Of a stretch of DNA of 64,000 nt, positions 42,056 to 50,928 are shown piece after piece. How positions within the stretch are numbered: position 1 is the stretch's first letter; each line of letters starts with the position of its first letter. This DNA is from Kitasatospora papulosa (GTDB taxonomy: Bacteria; Actinomycetota; Actinomycetes; Streptomycetales; Streptomycetaceae): assembly GCF_000717245.1 (NCBI RefSeq), contig NZ_JNYQ01000002.1, forward strand, positions 496,001 through 560,000. Reading direction: 5' to 3'. The position numbers and the translations under genes were made by a program. Below the pieces are notes generated by a model, which did not search any database, was not told the origin of the DNA, and saw nothing but the letters and a program-made list of their open reading frames with translations.

Positions 42056-42997
42056 TCAGTAACCGCGTCGGGTGTCCACGGTCAGTGCGGGCGTACGCCC
42101 CTCCGCGATCGCGTCCCAGCACGCCTCGAAGTCGGCGACGACGTCCTCGTCGGCCGTGATGCCGGCCGAGTGCGAGGTGATCACCGTGCGCGGCAGCCGC
42201 CAGGCGCGGTCCCCCGGACCCGCCGGTTCCTCGGGCAGCACGTCGAGGACGGCCCGGCGCACCGACCCGCCGCGCAGCGCCGTCTCCAGCGCGGCCGTGT
42301 CGACGGTCGCGCCCCTGCCCACGTTGACGAAGGTGGCGCCCCGCATCGCGGCGAACCTGGCGCCGCCGAAGAAGCCCTCCGTGGCGCCGGTCAGGGGCAG
42401 GGTGGACACCACCCACCGGGCGTCCGCCAGCGCCGCGGTCTCTTCCTGCGACCCGGCCGTGACGACCCGGTCGAAGCCCGTCGGCAGGGCCCCGGGGGCG
42501 GTGCGGGACACGCCCACCGTGCGCACGGAGCAGGCCCGCAGCAGGACCGCGACCGCGGAACCGATGTGCCCGGTGCCGTGGATGACCGCGGTCCGGCCGG
42601 CGGCGAGTTCGGACGGCAGCCGGCGCCACTCCGCACGGGCGTGCTGGGCGGTGTGCTCCGGGACCGACTGGCACTCGGCGAGCACCCAGGCCAGCGTGTA
42701 CTGGGCGATCCGCTCGCCCATCCGGCCCACGGTCCGGGTCAGCAGGGCGCCTTCGGGCCAGGGCCCGGCGGCGAGGAGGGCGTCCGTGCCCGCGTTGACG
42801 CTGTGGAACCACAGCAGCTCGGGCGTCCGCAGTGCCTCGGGCAGGGTGTCGCCCACGTACACGAAGGGCCCGGTGGTGTGACCGGGTCCGGCCGGCCGCC
42901 CGGTGATCCGTTCCAGCTCACGGACCACGGAGGGCCCCACGGACGGGGAGGTGAGCAGGCGGGCGCGGGCGAGCGTGCCGGGGTGGGGCGGTTCCAT
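42056..42997 (-). CDS. D-2-hydroxyacid dehydrogenase (NAD-dependent)
   Basis: 313 aa. Rossmann motif AVIHGTGHIGSAVAVLL (about 136-152), catalytic Arg in NVGRGATVD, Glu in DVLPEEP and His in TSHSAG. It reduces 2-keto acids or oxidises D-2-hydroxy acids. ATG 42997; the upstream PPOX-type gene ends 8 bp away on the same strand, suggesting an operon. Confidence 0.88.
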   Translation of the reverse strand: MEPPHPGTLARARLLTSPSVGPSVVRELERITGRPAGPGHTTGPFVYVGDTLPEALRTPELLWFHSVNAGTDALLAAGPWPEGALLTRTVGRMGERIAQYTLAWVLAECQSVPEHTAQHARAEWRRLPSELAAGRTAVIHGTGHIGSAVAVLLRACSVRTVGVSRTAPGALPTGFDRVVTAGSQEETAALADARWVVSTLPLTGATEGFFGGARFAAMRGATFVNVGRGATVDTAALETALRGGSVRRAVLDVLPEEPAGPGDRAWRLPRTVITSHSAGITADEDVVADFEACWDAIAEGRTPALTVDTRRGY

Positions 42998-43004
42998 CGC
43001 CGCG

Positions 43005-43475
43005 TCAGCCGCCGCCGGCCAGGTGGGCCGGGAAGCCGCCGGTGGCGACCGGGCCCCAGCGCTCCGGGGTGATCCGGATGATGGACTTCCCCTGCTTGAG
43101 CATCGCCGCCCGGTACTCGTCCCAGTCGGGGTGCTCCCCGGAGATGTTCCGGAAGTACTCGACGAGCGGCTCGACCGAATCCGGTGAGTCGATCACCTCG
43201 GCCGAGCCGTCGACCTGGACCCACGGGCCGTTCCAGTCGTCCGACAGGACGATCACGCTGACCCGCTCGTCCCGCTTCGCGTTGCGGGTCTTGGCCCGTT
43301 CGGGGTAGGTCGAGACGACGATGCGTCCGGCGTCGTCGACGCCGCAGGTGAGCGGGGAACCCTGGGGGCGGCCGTCGGCCCGGGTGGTCAGCAGGATCGC
43401 CCGGTGCCTGGGCCGCACGAAGTCCAGGAGTTCCCCGAGCTCCACGGCGGTGTTGGTCGCGATGTTGGGTGCCAT
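43005..43475 (-). CDS. PPOX-class F420/FMN-dependent split-barrel protein
   Basis: 156 aa. Pyridoxamine-oxidase-like barrel: HRAILLTTRADGRPQGSPL, then RIVVSTYPERAKTRNAKRDERVSVIVL and GPWVQVDGSAEV. Actinobacterial relatives bind F420 and reduce diverse substrates. ATG 43475 lies 7 nt after TAGGGT, so the mRNA is probably leaderless. Confidence 0.85.
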   Translation of the reverse strand: MAPNIATNTAVELGELLDFVRPRHRAILLTTRADGRPQGSPLTCGVDDAGRIVVSTYPERAKTRNAKRDERVSVIVLSDDWNGPWVQVDGSAEVIDSPDSVEPLVEYFRNISGEHPDWDEYRAAMLKQGKSIIRITPERWGPVATGGFPAHLAGGG

Positions 43476-43504
43476 ACCGGCAACCCTAGGCCCTCCCGCG
43501 GGGC

Positions 43505-44320
43505 TTATCCGGGGATGGAGTCGCCCTGGACCGCCTGGATGTCGAGCTCCACCCGGAGGGTCGTGCCGATCGCGGAGATGCCCGCCTGCAGAACCTGGTT
43601 GTAGTTCATGGCGAAGTCCTCGCGGCGCAGCTCGGCGGTGGCGTGGAAGGCCGCGCGCACCCCGCCCCACGGGTCGGGGCCGGTGCCCAGGTAGCTGAGG
43701 TCGAGGTCGATGTCCCGCGCGATGCCGTGCATGGTGAGCACACCGTGGACCGTCCAGCGGTCGGGACCCGCGGGGGTCAGCGCACGGGACCGGTAGGTGA
43801 TCTCCGGGAAGACCTCGACGTCCAGGAAGTCCGCCGAGCGCAGGTGCTTGTCCCGCATGGCGTTGCCCGTGTCGATGCTGGTGGAGGAGATGGACGCCTC
43901 GACCCGGGAGCGCTGGACGTCCTCGGCGATCTCGATGCGGCCGCCGAACTCGGTGAAGCGGCCGTGCACGCTGGAGATCCCCAGGTGCTGGGCGACGGCG
44001 GCCACCGAGGAGTGCACCGGGTCCAGCGACCAGGTGCCCGGAGGCGGCAGCTCCACGCCGCCCTGCCGGGCCAGGACGACGGTCCCGGCCTCGACCCGGC
44101 CGCTGGCCGTGACGAGTGCGGTGGACGCGGCGGGGGCGTACCCCACCGCCGTGACGATCACCGTGTACGCGCCGGCCTGGAGGAGATCGTCGGTGCGGAC
44201 GGCCCCGTTCTCGTCGGCTGCGGCACGGAGCACCTGGGTGCCCGTCATGTCGGTCACCGTGACGACGGCGTGCTGGACCGCCCAGCCGTCCCGCGTACGT
44301 ACCTGTGCGCGAAGTCCCAT
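43505..44320 (-). CDS. YceI-family protein with N-terminal carboxypeptidase-regulatory-like module
   Basis: 271 aa. Residues about 1-85 form a CarboxypepD_reg/Cna-B-like beta sandwich (GWAVQHAVVTVTDMTGTQVL, then LLQAGAYTVIVTAVGYAP). Residues about 95-268 are a YceI lipocalin-like barrel (GTWSLDPVHSSVAAVAQH, then LTMHGIARDIDLDL). YceI proteins bind isoprenoid-like lipids. No signal peptide is visible. AAGGAGAGAAC precedes the ATG. The same N-terminal module occurs three times in the next gene upstream. Confidence 0.85.
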   Translation of the reverse strand: MGLRAQVRTRDGWAVQHAVVTVTDMTGTQVLRAAADENGAVRTDDLLQAGAYTVIVTAVGYAPAASTALVTASGRVEAGTVVLARQGGVELPPPGTWSLDPVHSSVAAVAQHLGISSVHGRFTEFGGRIEIAEDVQRSRVEASISSTSIDTGNAMRDKHLRSADFLDVEVFPEITYRSRALTPAGPDRWTVHGVLTMHGIARDIDLDLSYLGTGPDPWGGVRAAFHATAELRREDFAMNYNQVLQAGISAIGTTLRVELDIQAVQGDSIPG

Positions 44321-44383
44321 CCCGTGTTCTCTCCTTGCTCAAATCACTCGTGAAGCAGCGACTCAATGAGTCGGGCCCCGGGC

Positions 44384-44417
44384 GGGATCGGCAGGCCGTC
44401 CCCTGCCTGCCGATCCC
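44384..44417 (-). terminator. Terminator between the MFS and YceI genes
   Basis: Perfect 12-bp stem GGGATCGGCAGG/CCTGCCGATCCC with a 10-nt interval, downstream of the minus-strand MFS stop. An 11-bp palindrome ACTCAATGAGT (44361-44371) lies next to it, in the YceI promoter area. Confidence 0.78.
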
Positions 44418-44502
44418 ACCGCGGGGCCCATTTCCGCCGGCGGCCACAGCCTCTCCGCTCGAAGCGCTGTACCGCCAGGGGTCTTTGTGTAACTTCCGGT
44501 TC

Positions 44503-46995
44503 TTACTCGCCCGGGTGGGCGAGCTCGATGTCGTGACCGTCGATCCCGCTGCCGTTCACCGTCAGCGAGCCGGCCACCGGCGGGTAGCCGGTCGCGATCA
44601 CGGAGTACTCACCGGCGTCCAGGTCGGTGAAGGCGTACACGCCGTCCTCCCCGGTCGTCGACGTGGCGACCACGTTGCCGGCCGCGTCGATCAGCGTGAC
44701 CCGGGCGTCGTTCAGCGGTGCCCGGCCGGAGCCGGCCCTGACGACGCCCCGGACCAGCGCGCCGGAGCGCAGGGACACGTCGACCCGGGTGACACCCTGG
44801 CCGCCGACCTCCACCGGCAGGGCCAGCGGACGGTAGCCCGCTGCCGTGACGGCGACGGTCACCGAGCCGGGGACGAGCTCACCGAAGGTGAACTCGCCCG
44901 CCTCGCCGGAGACACCCGTGGCCAGCACGTCGCCGCGCACGTCGGTCACGAGGACCATGGCGCCCTGGACGGGGGCGTTGCCCTCGTCGGTCCGTACGGT
45001 CCCGGAGAGACCGCTCGTACCGGCGAGCAGGATGTCGAAGGCCAGCGGCTCGTCGCCGACGACGACGGTGGACGCCTGCGGCTGGAAGCCGTCGGCGGAG
45101 GCGATCAGGACGTAGCTGCCGGAGCCGGGGGCGTCCAGCACGTAGCCGCCGTCGGCCTGGGCGACGGAGCGCCCGAGCTGCCGGCCGCCCAGCGAGATCA
45201 GTGTGACGGCCGCACGGGCGACGGGTGCGCCCTCGGCGCCCCGCACCACACCGCGTACAGGGGTTCCCCGGACGGTCGGCGTGCCGGTGGCGGCCGGCTC
45301 GTCGGAGGTGTCGACCGAGGTGACCCCGGCCGTTCCCTCGGCGAGCAGCGCGGTGCCGGTGGTGGCCTCGACGGACTCCGTCGCGGCGGAGACCTCGGCC
45401 GGGGCGTCGTCGTTGCCCGCCCTCGTCTTCAGGGCGACCTCCTTGATGAAGAGGGTCAGGACGAAGGCGACCAGCGCGGCGGGCGCGGCGTACAGGAAGA
45501 CGTCGGCGACACCGTGGCCGTAGGCGACCTCCATGACGGTGCGGAACGGAGCGGGGAGCTTGTCCAGGTCGGGGATGCCCCCGCCGCCCGTGCCGCCGTG
45601 ACCGAAGGCGGCGCCCTCGGGGCCGAGGTCGGCGAGGCCGTCCTTGACGTAGTGGGTGACGCGGTTGCCCAGGACGGCACCCAGCGCCGAGACGCCGATC
45701 GCACCACCGAGGGAACGGAAGAACGTCACGACGGAGCTGGCCGCGCCCAGGTCGGAGGGCGCCACCTGGTTCTGCGTGGCGAGCACCAGGTTCTGCATCA
45801 TCATGCCGATGCCGAGGCCCATGACGAACATGAAGATCGCGATGTGCCAGTACTCGGTGTCGTACCGGATGGTGCCCAGCAGTCCGAGGCCCGCGGTGAG
45901 CAGGAAGCCACCGGATACGAGCCAGGCCTTCCAGCGGCCCGTCTTGGTGATGATCTGACCCGACACGGTCGAGGACAGGAACAGTCCGGCGATCATCGGG
46001 ATGGTCATGACGCCGGACATCGTCGGCGACTTGTCCCGCGCCAGCTGGAAGTACTGGCTGAAGAAGACGGTGCCCGCGAACATTCCGATGCCGACGAACA
46101 GCGAGGCCGCGGAGGCCAGCGTGATCGTGCGGTTGCGGAAGAGGCGCAGCGGGATGATCGGCTCGCTGGCCTTGGACTCGATCAGCAGGAACAGGGCGAT
46201 GAGGACGACGGTGCCGGCGAGCATCGTCCAGGTCTGCCAGGAGATCCAGTCGTACTTGTCACCGGCGAAGGTCACCCAGAGCAGCAGCAGCGAGACCGCG
46301 GCGCTGATGAAGAACGCGCCGGACCAGTCGACCTTGACCTCGCGCTTGACCACGGGGAGCTTCAGGGTCTTCTGGAGCACGATGAGGGCGATGACCGCGA
46401 ACGGCACGCCCACGTAGAAGCACCAGCGCCAGCCCATCCAGCTGGTGTCGGTGATGACACCGCCGAGCAGCGGGCCGCCGACGGTGGCGACGGCGAAGAC
46501 CGCGCCGAGGTAGCCGCTGTAACGCCCGCGCTCGCGCGGGGAGATCATCGCGGCCATCACGATCTGGGCGAGGGCGGAGAGTCCGCCGACGCCGATGCCC
46601 TGGACCACGCGGCAGGTGATGAGCATGCCGCTGCTGGTCGACAGGCCGGCGACTATGGAGCCGCCCACGTAGATGATCAGGGCGATCTGGACCAGCAGCT
46701 TCTTGCTGAACAGGTCAGCGAGCTTGCCCCACAGCGGGGTGGTGGCGGTCATGGCCAGCAGCGAGGCCGTGACGACCCAGGTGTAGGCGCTCTGGCCGCC
46801 GCCGAGGTCGGAAATGATCTCCGGCAGGGCGTTGGAGACGACCGTGGACGACAGGATCGCGACGAACATGCCGAGCAGCAGCCCGGTCAGTGCTTCCATG
46901 ATCTGCCGGTGTGTCATCGGCGCGCCCGAGGGGGCTTCGACGGCCCCGTGCTTGGCGTGGCCGCCCCGCACACCGGATGGTGTGGTCGTAGCCAT
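44503..46995 (-). CDS. DHA2 MFS transporter fused to three carboxypeptidase-regulatory-like repeats
   Basis: 830 aa. Residues about 30-540 are a 14-TM DHA2 transporter (GMFVAILSSTVVSNALPEII, GKLADLFSKKLLVQ). Residues about 580-825 hold three tandem modules of about 80 aa, each with a G-x-V-R-(G/T)-(A/D/G) strand, a DGGYVLD/GEFTFGEL/DGVYAFTDL core and an aromatic-rich GYRP/GFQP turn. The MarR gene 23 bp upstream forms an operon with it. The extension is unusual for a pump and may recognise cargo or cell-wall partners; this is inference. Confidence 0.9.
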   Translation of the reverse strand: MATTTPSGVRGGHAKHGAVEAPSGAPMTHRQIMEALTGLLLGMFVAILSSTVVSNALPEIISDLGGGQSAYTWVVTASLLAMTATTPLWGKLADLFSKKLLVQIALIIYVGGSIVAGLSTSSGMLITCRVVQGIGVGGLSALAQIVMAAMISPRERGRYSGYLGAVFAVATVGGPLLGGVITDTSWMGWRWCFYVGVPFAVIALIVLQKTLKLPVVKREVKVDWSGAFFISAAVSLLLLWVTFAGDKYDWISWQTWTMLAGTVVLIALFLLIESKASEPIIPLRLFRNRTITLASAASLFVGIGMFAGTVFFSQYFQLARDKSPTMSGVMTIPMIAGLFLSSTVSGQIITKTGRWKAWLVSGGFLLTAGLGLLGTIRYDTEYWHIAIFMFVMGLGIGMMMQNLVLATQNQVAPSDLGAASSVVTFFRSLGGAIGVSALGAVLGNRVTHYVKDGLADLGPEGAAFGHGGTGGGGIPDLDKLPAPFRTVMEVAYGHGVADVFLYAAPAALVAFVLTLFIKEVALKTRAGNDDAPAEVSAATESVEATTGTALLAEGTAGVTSVDTSDEPAATGTPTVRGTPVRGVVRGAEGAPVARAAVTLISLGGRQLGRSVAQADGGYVLDAPGSGSYVLIASADGFQPQASTVVVGDEPLAFDILLAGTSGLSGTVRTDEGNAPVQGAMVLVTDVRGDVLATGVSGEAGEFTFGELVPGSVTVAVTAAGYRPLALPVEVGGQGVTRVDVSLRSGALVRGVVRAGSGRAPLNDARVTLIDAAGNVVATSTTGEDGVYAFTDLDAGEYSVIATGYPPVAGSLTVNGSGIDGHDIELAHPGE

Positions 46996-47018
46996 TTAAA
47001 TCCTTGTCTTTGCTTCTG

Positions 47019-47531
47019 TTACACAGGTGTACGGGTGTGTGCGTCGTCGGCGTGCCCGGCGCGGCAGTCGCCGCTGTGCTTTCCGGGGGGACACCCTCCG
47101 GAGCCGCGGCAGGAGAAGCTGTCGCGCAGCCGGGACAACAACGTGTTGAGCTGTCCGACGTCTTCGTCGGACCAGTCGATGAGGTTGTGGGCGAACATCT
47201 CCGTGGTCCGCCGGGTCAGCTCGTCGAGCAGTTCCTCGCCCGCGGGGGTCAGCCGCAGGATGCGGGACCGCTTGTCCGCCGGGTCCGCGAACCGCTCGAC
47301 CCAGCCGCTCTCCACCGCGTGAGTCACATGACGGCTGGTCACCGACATGTTGACGGACAGGAGTTCGGCGAGCCGGGTGATCCGCATCTCGCCGTACCTG
47401 GCCAGCAGCGTCAGCACGCCGGCGGAGCCACCGGGGCACTCGGCGGGCAGGATGCGGACGAGCCCCCGTTTGACGGCTCCGACGGCGCTGAGCTGCCGGG
47501 CCAGTTCTTCGTACTGGCTCCGTGCTGCCAC
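47019..47531 (-). CDS. MarR-family regulator
   Basis: 170 aa from GTG 47531 with GGAGG 5 nt upstream. MarR winged helix: LTLLARYGEMRITRLAELLSVNMSVTSRHVTHAVESGWVERFADPADKRSRILRLTPAG (about 45-100). The Cys/His-rich C terminus (SCRGSGGCPPGKHSGDC) is unusual and could sense metal or oxidants. It controls the MFS fusion gene behind it, presumably through the TTGC..GCAA sites upstream. Confidence 0.88.
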   Translation of the reverse strand: MAARSQYEELARQLSAVGAVKRGLVRILPAECPGGSAGVLTLLARYGEMRITRLAELLSVNMSVTSRHVTHAVESGWVERFADPADKRSRILRLTPAGEELLDELTRRTTEMFAHNLIDWSDEDVGQLNTLLSRLRDSFSCRGSGGCPPGKHSGDCRAGHADDAHTRTPV

Positions 47532-47564
47532 TGACCCTCCAGGACGTCTCGCGAGGTCATCTTG

Positions 47565-47606
47565 TTGCTTAGGGCAACGATAGAAGCAGTTGGTTGCCGC
47601 AGGCAA
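47565..47606 (-). promoter_or_regulatory. Two MarR-type operators
   Basis: TTGCTTAGGGCAA (47565-47577) and TTGCCGCAGGCAA (47594-47606) are 13-bp inverted repeats of the same design, centred 29 bp apart, 34 bp upstream of the marR GTG. Autoregulation of the marR-MFS operon is likely. Confidence 0.7.
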
Positions 47607-47858
47607 ACGAAATGGGGCTTGCAGAAGTAAAGGAACGCAAAAGGCTGCGTAGGGGCCCGGTCAAGCGTGCAGCGCACGGGGGGTGGGCCACGCCGACTGT
47701 GTTCCCCGTCACGGTGCGCGGCCCCTGGCCGGGGTCGTGGGAGCGGTGCGGAACGCGTCGGCGGACCGCCGGGCGGCGCGTGGAGGCGGAGGAGGAGCAT
47801 CGACCGCCGGGGGCCCGGGGGTTGGGCGGAAGGCCCGGGTTCGCTAGGGTCCTGGACC

Positions 47859-48074
47859 ATGGCACACAACCCCCACGCCCCGCAGCCGGGCCCCGAGGGC
47901 ACTCACGACCCGGCGGGCAGCACGCAGATGTTCCGCGCCTTCGTCGACGAGGGCGAGCCGCAGCGCGGTCCGCAGCCCGCCGCGACCTCGTCCGGCTCGA
48001 AGAACGGGGTGATCCTCGCGATCGTCGCGGTCGTCCTCGTCCTCGGCGCCGTCGCCTGGCTCGCACTCGGCTGA
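47859..48074 (+). CDS. Small single-TM protein
   Basis: 71 aa from ATG 47859. A hydrophilic N-terminal half (residues 1-49) is followed by a TM helix (NGVILAIVAVVLVLGAVAWL). TAGGGT lies 8 nt before the ATG, suggesting a leaderless mRNA. The DNA from the MarR operators to here (47607-47858) shows no other gene. Function unknown. Confidence 0.68.
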   Translation: MAHNPHAPQPGPEGTHDPAGSTQMFRAFVDEGEPQRGPQPAATSSGSKNGVILAIVAVVLVLGAVAWLALG

Positions 48075-48314
48075 CCGACCCGTCACCGGCGGGTCCCGTC
48101 GCCCCGTCCGGGGTCCGAGGGCCCGCCCCGGCGTCCACGTCATGTGTACGCCGCCTGCCCGCACCGCTCCCGTGCCGCCCCGTCGGCGCGGGAGCGTTCG
48201 CCTTCCCGGCGCGGTAGGGGCCTCCCGGACACGGCGAGGCCGCCGGGGAGGCTGTCGTTCTTCCCCGGCGGCCGGTGAGCCTCGGTGAGCCGTCCGTACG
48301 GACCCCGCACGGGG

Positions 48315-49181
48315 TCAGTCGGCGATGAGCCCCTCCCTGAGCTGGGTGAGCGTCCGGGTCAGCAGCCGGGAGACGTGCATCTGCGAGATGCCGACCTCCT
48401 CGCCGATCTGCGACTGCGTCATGTTGGCGAAGAAGCGCAGCATGATGATCTGCCGCTCGCGCGGGGCGAGCTTGGCCAGCAGCGGCTTCAGCGACTCGCG
48501 GTACTCCACGCCCTCCAGCGCCGCGTCCTCGTATCCCAGGCGGTCCGCCAGCGAGCCCTCGCCGCCGTCGTCCTCGGGGGACGGGGAGTCCAGGGACGAG
48601 GCCGTGTAGGCGTTGCCCACGGCCAGGCCGTCGACCACGTCCTCCTCGGAGACCCCGAGCGCCTTGGCCAGCTCCGGCACCGTCGGCGAACGGTCGAGCT
48701 TCTGGGCGAGCTCGTCGCTGGTCTTGGTGAGGGCGAGCCGCAGCTCCTGGAGCCGGCGCGGCACCCGCACGGACCACGAGGTGTCGCGGAAGAAGCGCTT
48801 GATCTCCCCCACGACGGTCGGCATCGCGAACGTCGGGAACTCCACGCCCCGTTCGCAGTCGAAGCGGTCGATCGCCTTGATCAGGCCGATCGTCCCGACC
48901 TGGACGATGTCCTCCATGGGTTCGTTACGGCTCCGGAACCGTGCCGCCGCGTACCGCACCAGCGGGAGGTTGAGCTCGATGAGTGTGTCCCGCACATAGG
49001 CCCGCTCGGGGCTGTCCGTTCCGTCGGGACCCGAGGCGGGGCCCAGTGCGGCAAGCCGCAGGAACAGGGAGCGGGACAGGGTGCGGGTGTCGATGGCTTC
49101 CGGCGAGCTGGTGAGCACGGCGGGTGCCGGCACGCTCTTCGTGAGCGTGAGCACCTTCGAGCTGCCCTGTTCTGTGGACAT
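48315..49181 (-). CDS. sigN: SigB/SigF-family sigma factor, probable SigN
   Basis: 288 aa. Regions 2 (LPLVRYAAARFRSRNEPMEDIVQVGTIGLIKAIDRFD), 3 and 4 (LAPRERQIIMLRFFANMTQSQIGEEVGISQMHVSRLLTRTL) are complete. This is the actinobacterial SigB group used in development and stress. It is the second of two tandem paralogues, the same arrangement as sigF-sigN in S. coelicolor, which is the basis for the symbol. GGGGGTGG precedes ATG 49181. The 234-bp gap behind sigF has its own likely promoter. Confidence 0.85.
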   Translation of the reverse strand: MSTEQGSSKVLTLTKSVPAPAVLTSSPEAIDTRTLSRSLFLRLAALGPASGPDGTDSPERAYVRDTLIELNLPLVRYAAARFRSRNEPMEDIVQVGTIGLIKAIDRFDCERGVEFPTFAMPTVVGEIKRFFRDTSWSVRVPRRLQELRLALTKTSDELAQKLDRSPTVPELAKALGVSEEDVVDGLAVGNAYTASSLDSPSPEDDGGEGSLADRLGYEDAALEGVEYRESLKPLLAKLAPRERQIIMLRFFANMTQSQIGEEVGISQMHVSRLLTRTLTQLREGLIAD

Positions 49182-49294
49182 GCCACCCCCTTGAGGTCGC
49201 GGACGGTCGCGGTGGCCACGACCATCGGAGGAACGCAGCCTCCACCTGAATACCGGAGGTGGAGCTGCGGCAAACGCGGTTCCAGCAGAATGTC

Positions 49295-49330
49295 ACATGT
49301 CGGCAACACGCTGTAGTGACATGTCGACAA
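49295..49330 (-). promoter_or_regulatory. ACATGTCGRCAA direct repeats in front of sigN
   Basis: Two near-identical 12-mers (49295-49306 and 49319-49330) spaced 24 bp, in the sigN leader. A shorter ACATGTC also occurs upstream of sigF at about 50343. Possibly a site for a common developmental regulator; binder unknown. Confidence 0.45.
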
Positions 49331-49415
49331 GTCAGCGGCGAAACCGTGCAGGAAACAGGGGGTGTGCGGCTTTTACGCCCCCGGATCCAGCCCTCGTGGG
49401 GTCTACCCGTTCTGA

Positions 49416-50273
49416 CTACGCTTCGATCCTGTTTGCTGATCGCAGACGGGCGAAACTTCTGGCCAGAAGCCTTGACACATGCATCTGGGAGACGCCCAGT
49501 TCGGCACTGATCTGCGACTGCGTCAGGTTGTTGTAGTAGCGCAGCAGCAGGATCCGCTGCTCGCGCTCGGGCAGCTGTACGAGCAGGTGCCGTACCAGGT
49601 CGCGGTGTTCGACCCCGGCGAGGGCCGGGTCCTCGTAGCCGAGCCGGTCCAGCAGTCCGGGCAGCCCGTCGCCCTCCTGGGCGGCTTCCAGCGAGGTCGC
49701 GTGGTACGAGCGGCCGGCCTCGATGCAGGCGAGGACCTCGTCCTCGGAGATCTTCAGGCGCTCGGCGATCTCCCCCGTGGTCGGCGAGCGGCCGTGAGCG
49801 GTCGTCAGGTCCTCGGTGGCGCCGGTGACCTGGACCCAGAGCTCGTGCAGCCGCCGCGGCACGTGCACGGTCCGTACGTTGTCCCGGAAGTAGCGCTTGA
49901 TCTCGCCGACCACCGTGGGCATGGCGAACGTGGGGAACTGGACGCCGCGTTCCGGGTCGAAGCGGTCGATGGCGTTGATCAGGCCGATGGTGCCGACCTG
50001 GACCACGTCCTCCATCGGCTCGTTGCGGCTGCGGAAACGGGCCGCCGCGTAGCGTACGAGCGGCAGGTTCGCCTCGATCAGCGCGGTGCGCACCCTGTGG
50101 TGCTCCGTGGTGCCGGGTTCGAGGCCCTTGAGGCGGCCGAACAGGACCTGGGTCAGTGCCCGGGTGTCGGCGCCCCGGGTCCTGGCGGGCGCGGCGGGGT
50201 CGGGGGTCTCGGTCTGGATGTCGTCCGTCTGGACGTTCTGGGGCGGGACTTGAGGCGCTGTACTGGCCGGCAC
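49416..50273 (-). CDS. sigF: SigB-family sigma factor, probable SigF (sporulation)
   Basis: 285 aa from GTG 50273 (AAGGGGTGG upstream). Close paralogue of 48315-49181, sharing the NEPMED(V/I)VQVGTIGLI block, with region 4 LPEREQRILLLRYYNNLTQSQISAELGVSQMHVSRLL. In Streptomyces SigF acts late in spore maturation. Symbol assigned from its N-terminal sequence and gene order, by recollection. No anti-sigma gene is adjacent. Confidence 0.85.
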   Translation of the reverse strand: MPASTAPQVPPQNVQTDDIQTETPDPAAPARTRGADTRALTQVLFGRLKGLEPGTTEHHRVRTALIEANLPLVRYAAARFRSRNEPMEDVVQVGTIGLINAIDRFDPERGVQFPTFAMPTVVGEIKRYFRDNVRTVHVPRRLHELWVQVTGATEDLTTAHGRSPTTGEIAERLKISEDEVLACIEAGRSYHATSLEAAQEGDGLPGLLDRLGYEDPALAGVEHRDLVRHLLVQLPEREQRILLLRYYNNLTQSQISAELGVSQMHVSRLLARSFARLRSANRIEA

Positions 50274-50410
50274 GGTGTCGCCACCCCTTTGCGGTCAACT
50301 ACGGTCAACTCATCCGTCAAAAGCGGTCATAGCATCACAAGACATGTCCACTGTGTGCAAGCACCGCATGGATCCGTGTTGGGGGTGTTGGGGTTTAAAC
50401 ATGACGAAAA

Positions 50411-50434
50411 GCCCCTCCCCGCACGGGGAGGGGC
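50411..50434 (-). terminator. Terminator of the Dabb-protein gene
   Basis: Perfect 11-bp G/C stem with a 2-nt loop. On the minus strand it is followed by TTTT, a classical intrinsic terminator. Confidence 0.85.
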
Positions 50435-50459
50435 CGGTGGGGCCGGAGATCCGAAAGAG

Positions 50460-50753
50460 TCAGAAGGGGTAGTCGGCGATCACCCAAGTGGCGAACGCGC
50501 GCCACTGTCCGGCCGCGGCCTGGTGGTCGGGGTGCTCGATGTACCGCAGGAGCGCGTCCTCGTCGGCCACCGCCGAGTTGATGGCGAAGTCGTAGGCGAT
50601 CGGCCGGTCGGTGATGTTCCAGGCGCACTCCCAGAACTCCAGCTCGGGGATCTTCCCGCCCAGCTCCCGGAAGGCCTCCGCGCCCGCGACGACCCGCGGG
50701 TCGTCCCGCTCGACGCCGTCGTTCAGCTTGAACAGGACCAGGTGGCGGATCAT
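50460..50753 (-). CDS. Dabb-family (stress-responsive alpha/beta barrel) protein
   Basis: 97 aa. Dimeric ferredoxin-like barrel pattern: MIRHLVLFKLNDGVERDDP, then PIAYDFAINSAVADEDALLRYIEHPDH. Small stress proteins and some cyclases share this fold; no catalytic residues are evident. TAGGAGAAC precedes ATG. Followed by an intrinsic terminator. Confidence 0.85.
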   Translation of the reverse strand: MIRHLVLFKLNDGVERDDPRVVAGAEAFRELGGKIPELEFWECAWNITDRPIAYDFAINSAVADEDALLRYIEHPDHQAAAGQWRAFATWVIADYPF

Positions 50754-50763
50754 GGTGGTTCTC

Positions 50764-50925
50764 CTACTTCACGAGCTCGGACATGAAGTCTCCGACGCCC
50801 TGGGCGGCGCTCGAAACACCCTCGAACCCTATTTGAACGAGGTCGGCGCTCCGCTCCGGAGAGGTGATGATCGTGTACAGCACGAAGACCACAATCATGT
50901 AGAGCGCGATCTTCCTCGCTTGCAC
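50764..50925 (-). CDS. Small single-TM protein
   Basis: 53 aa (GTG 50925; the adjacent GTG 50928 is equally possible), preceded by AGGGGCGGGG. Sequence begins with a basic residue pair, then a TM helix (IALYMIVVFVLYTII), then an amphipathic C-terminal segment. Ends 10 bp before the Dabb start and is probably co-transcribed with it. Function unknown. Confidence 0.65.
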   Translation of the reverse strand: MQARKIALYMIVVFVLYTIITSPERSADLVQIGFEGVSSAAQGVGDFMSELVK

Positions 50926-50928
50926 CAC

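Noticed and set aside
44305..47322. 1005-codon open frame on the plus strand opposite the MFS fusion gene
   Set aside because: No recognisable domains, Asp/Gly/His-rich shadow composition; the minus strand encodes a clear 14-TM transporter.
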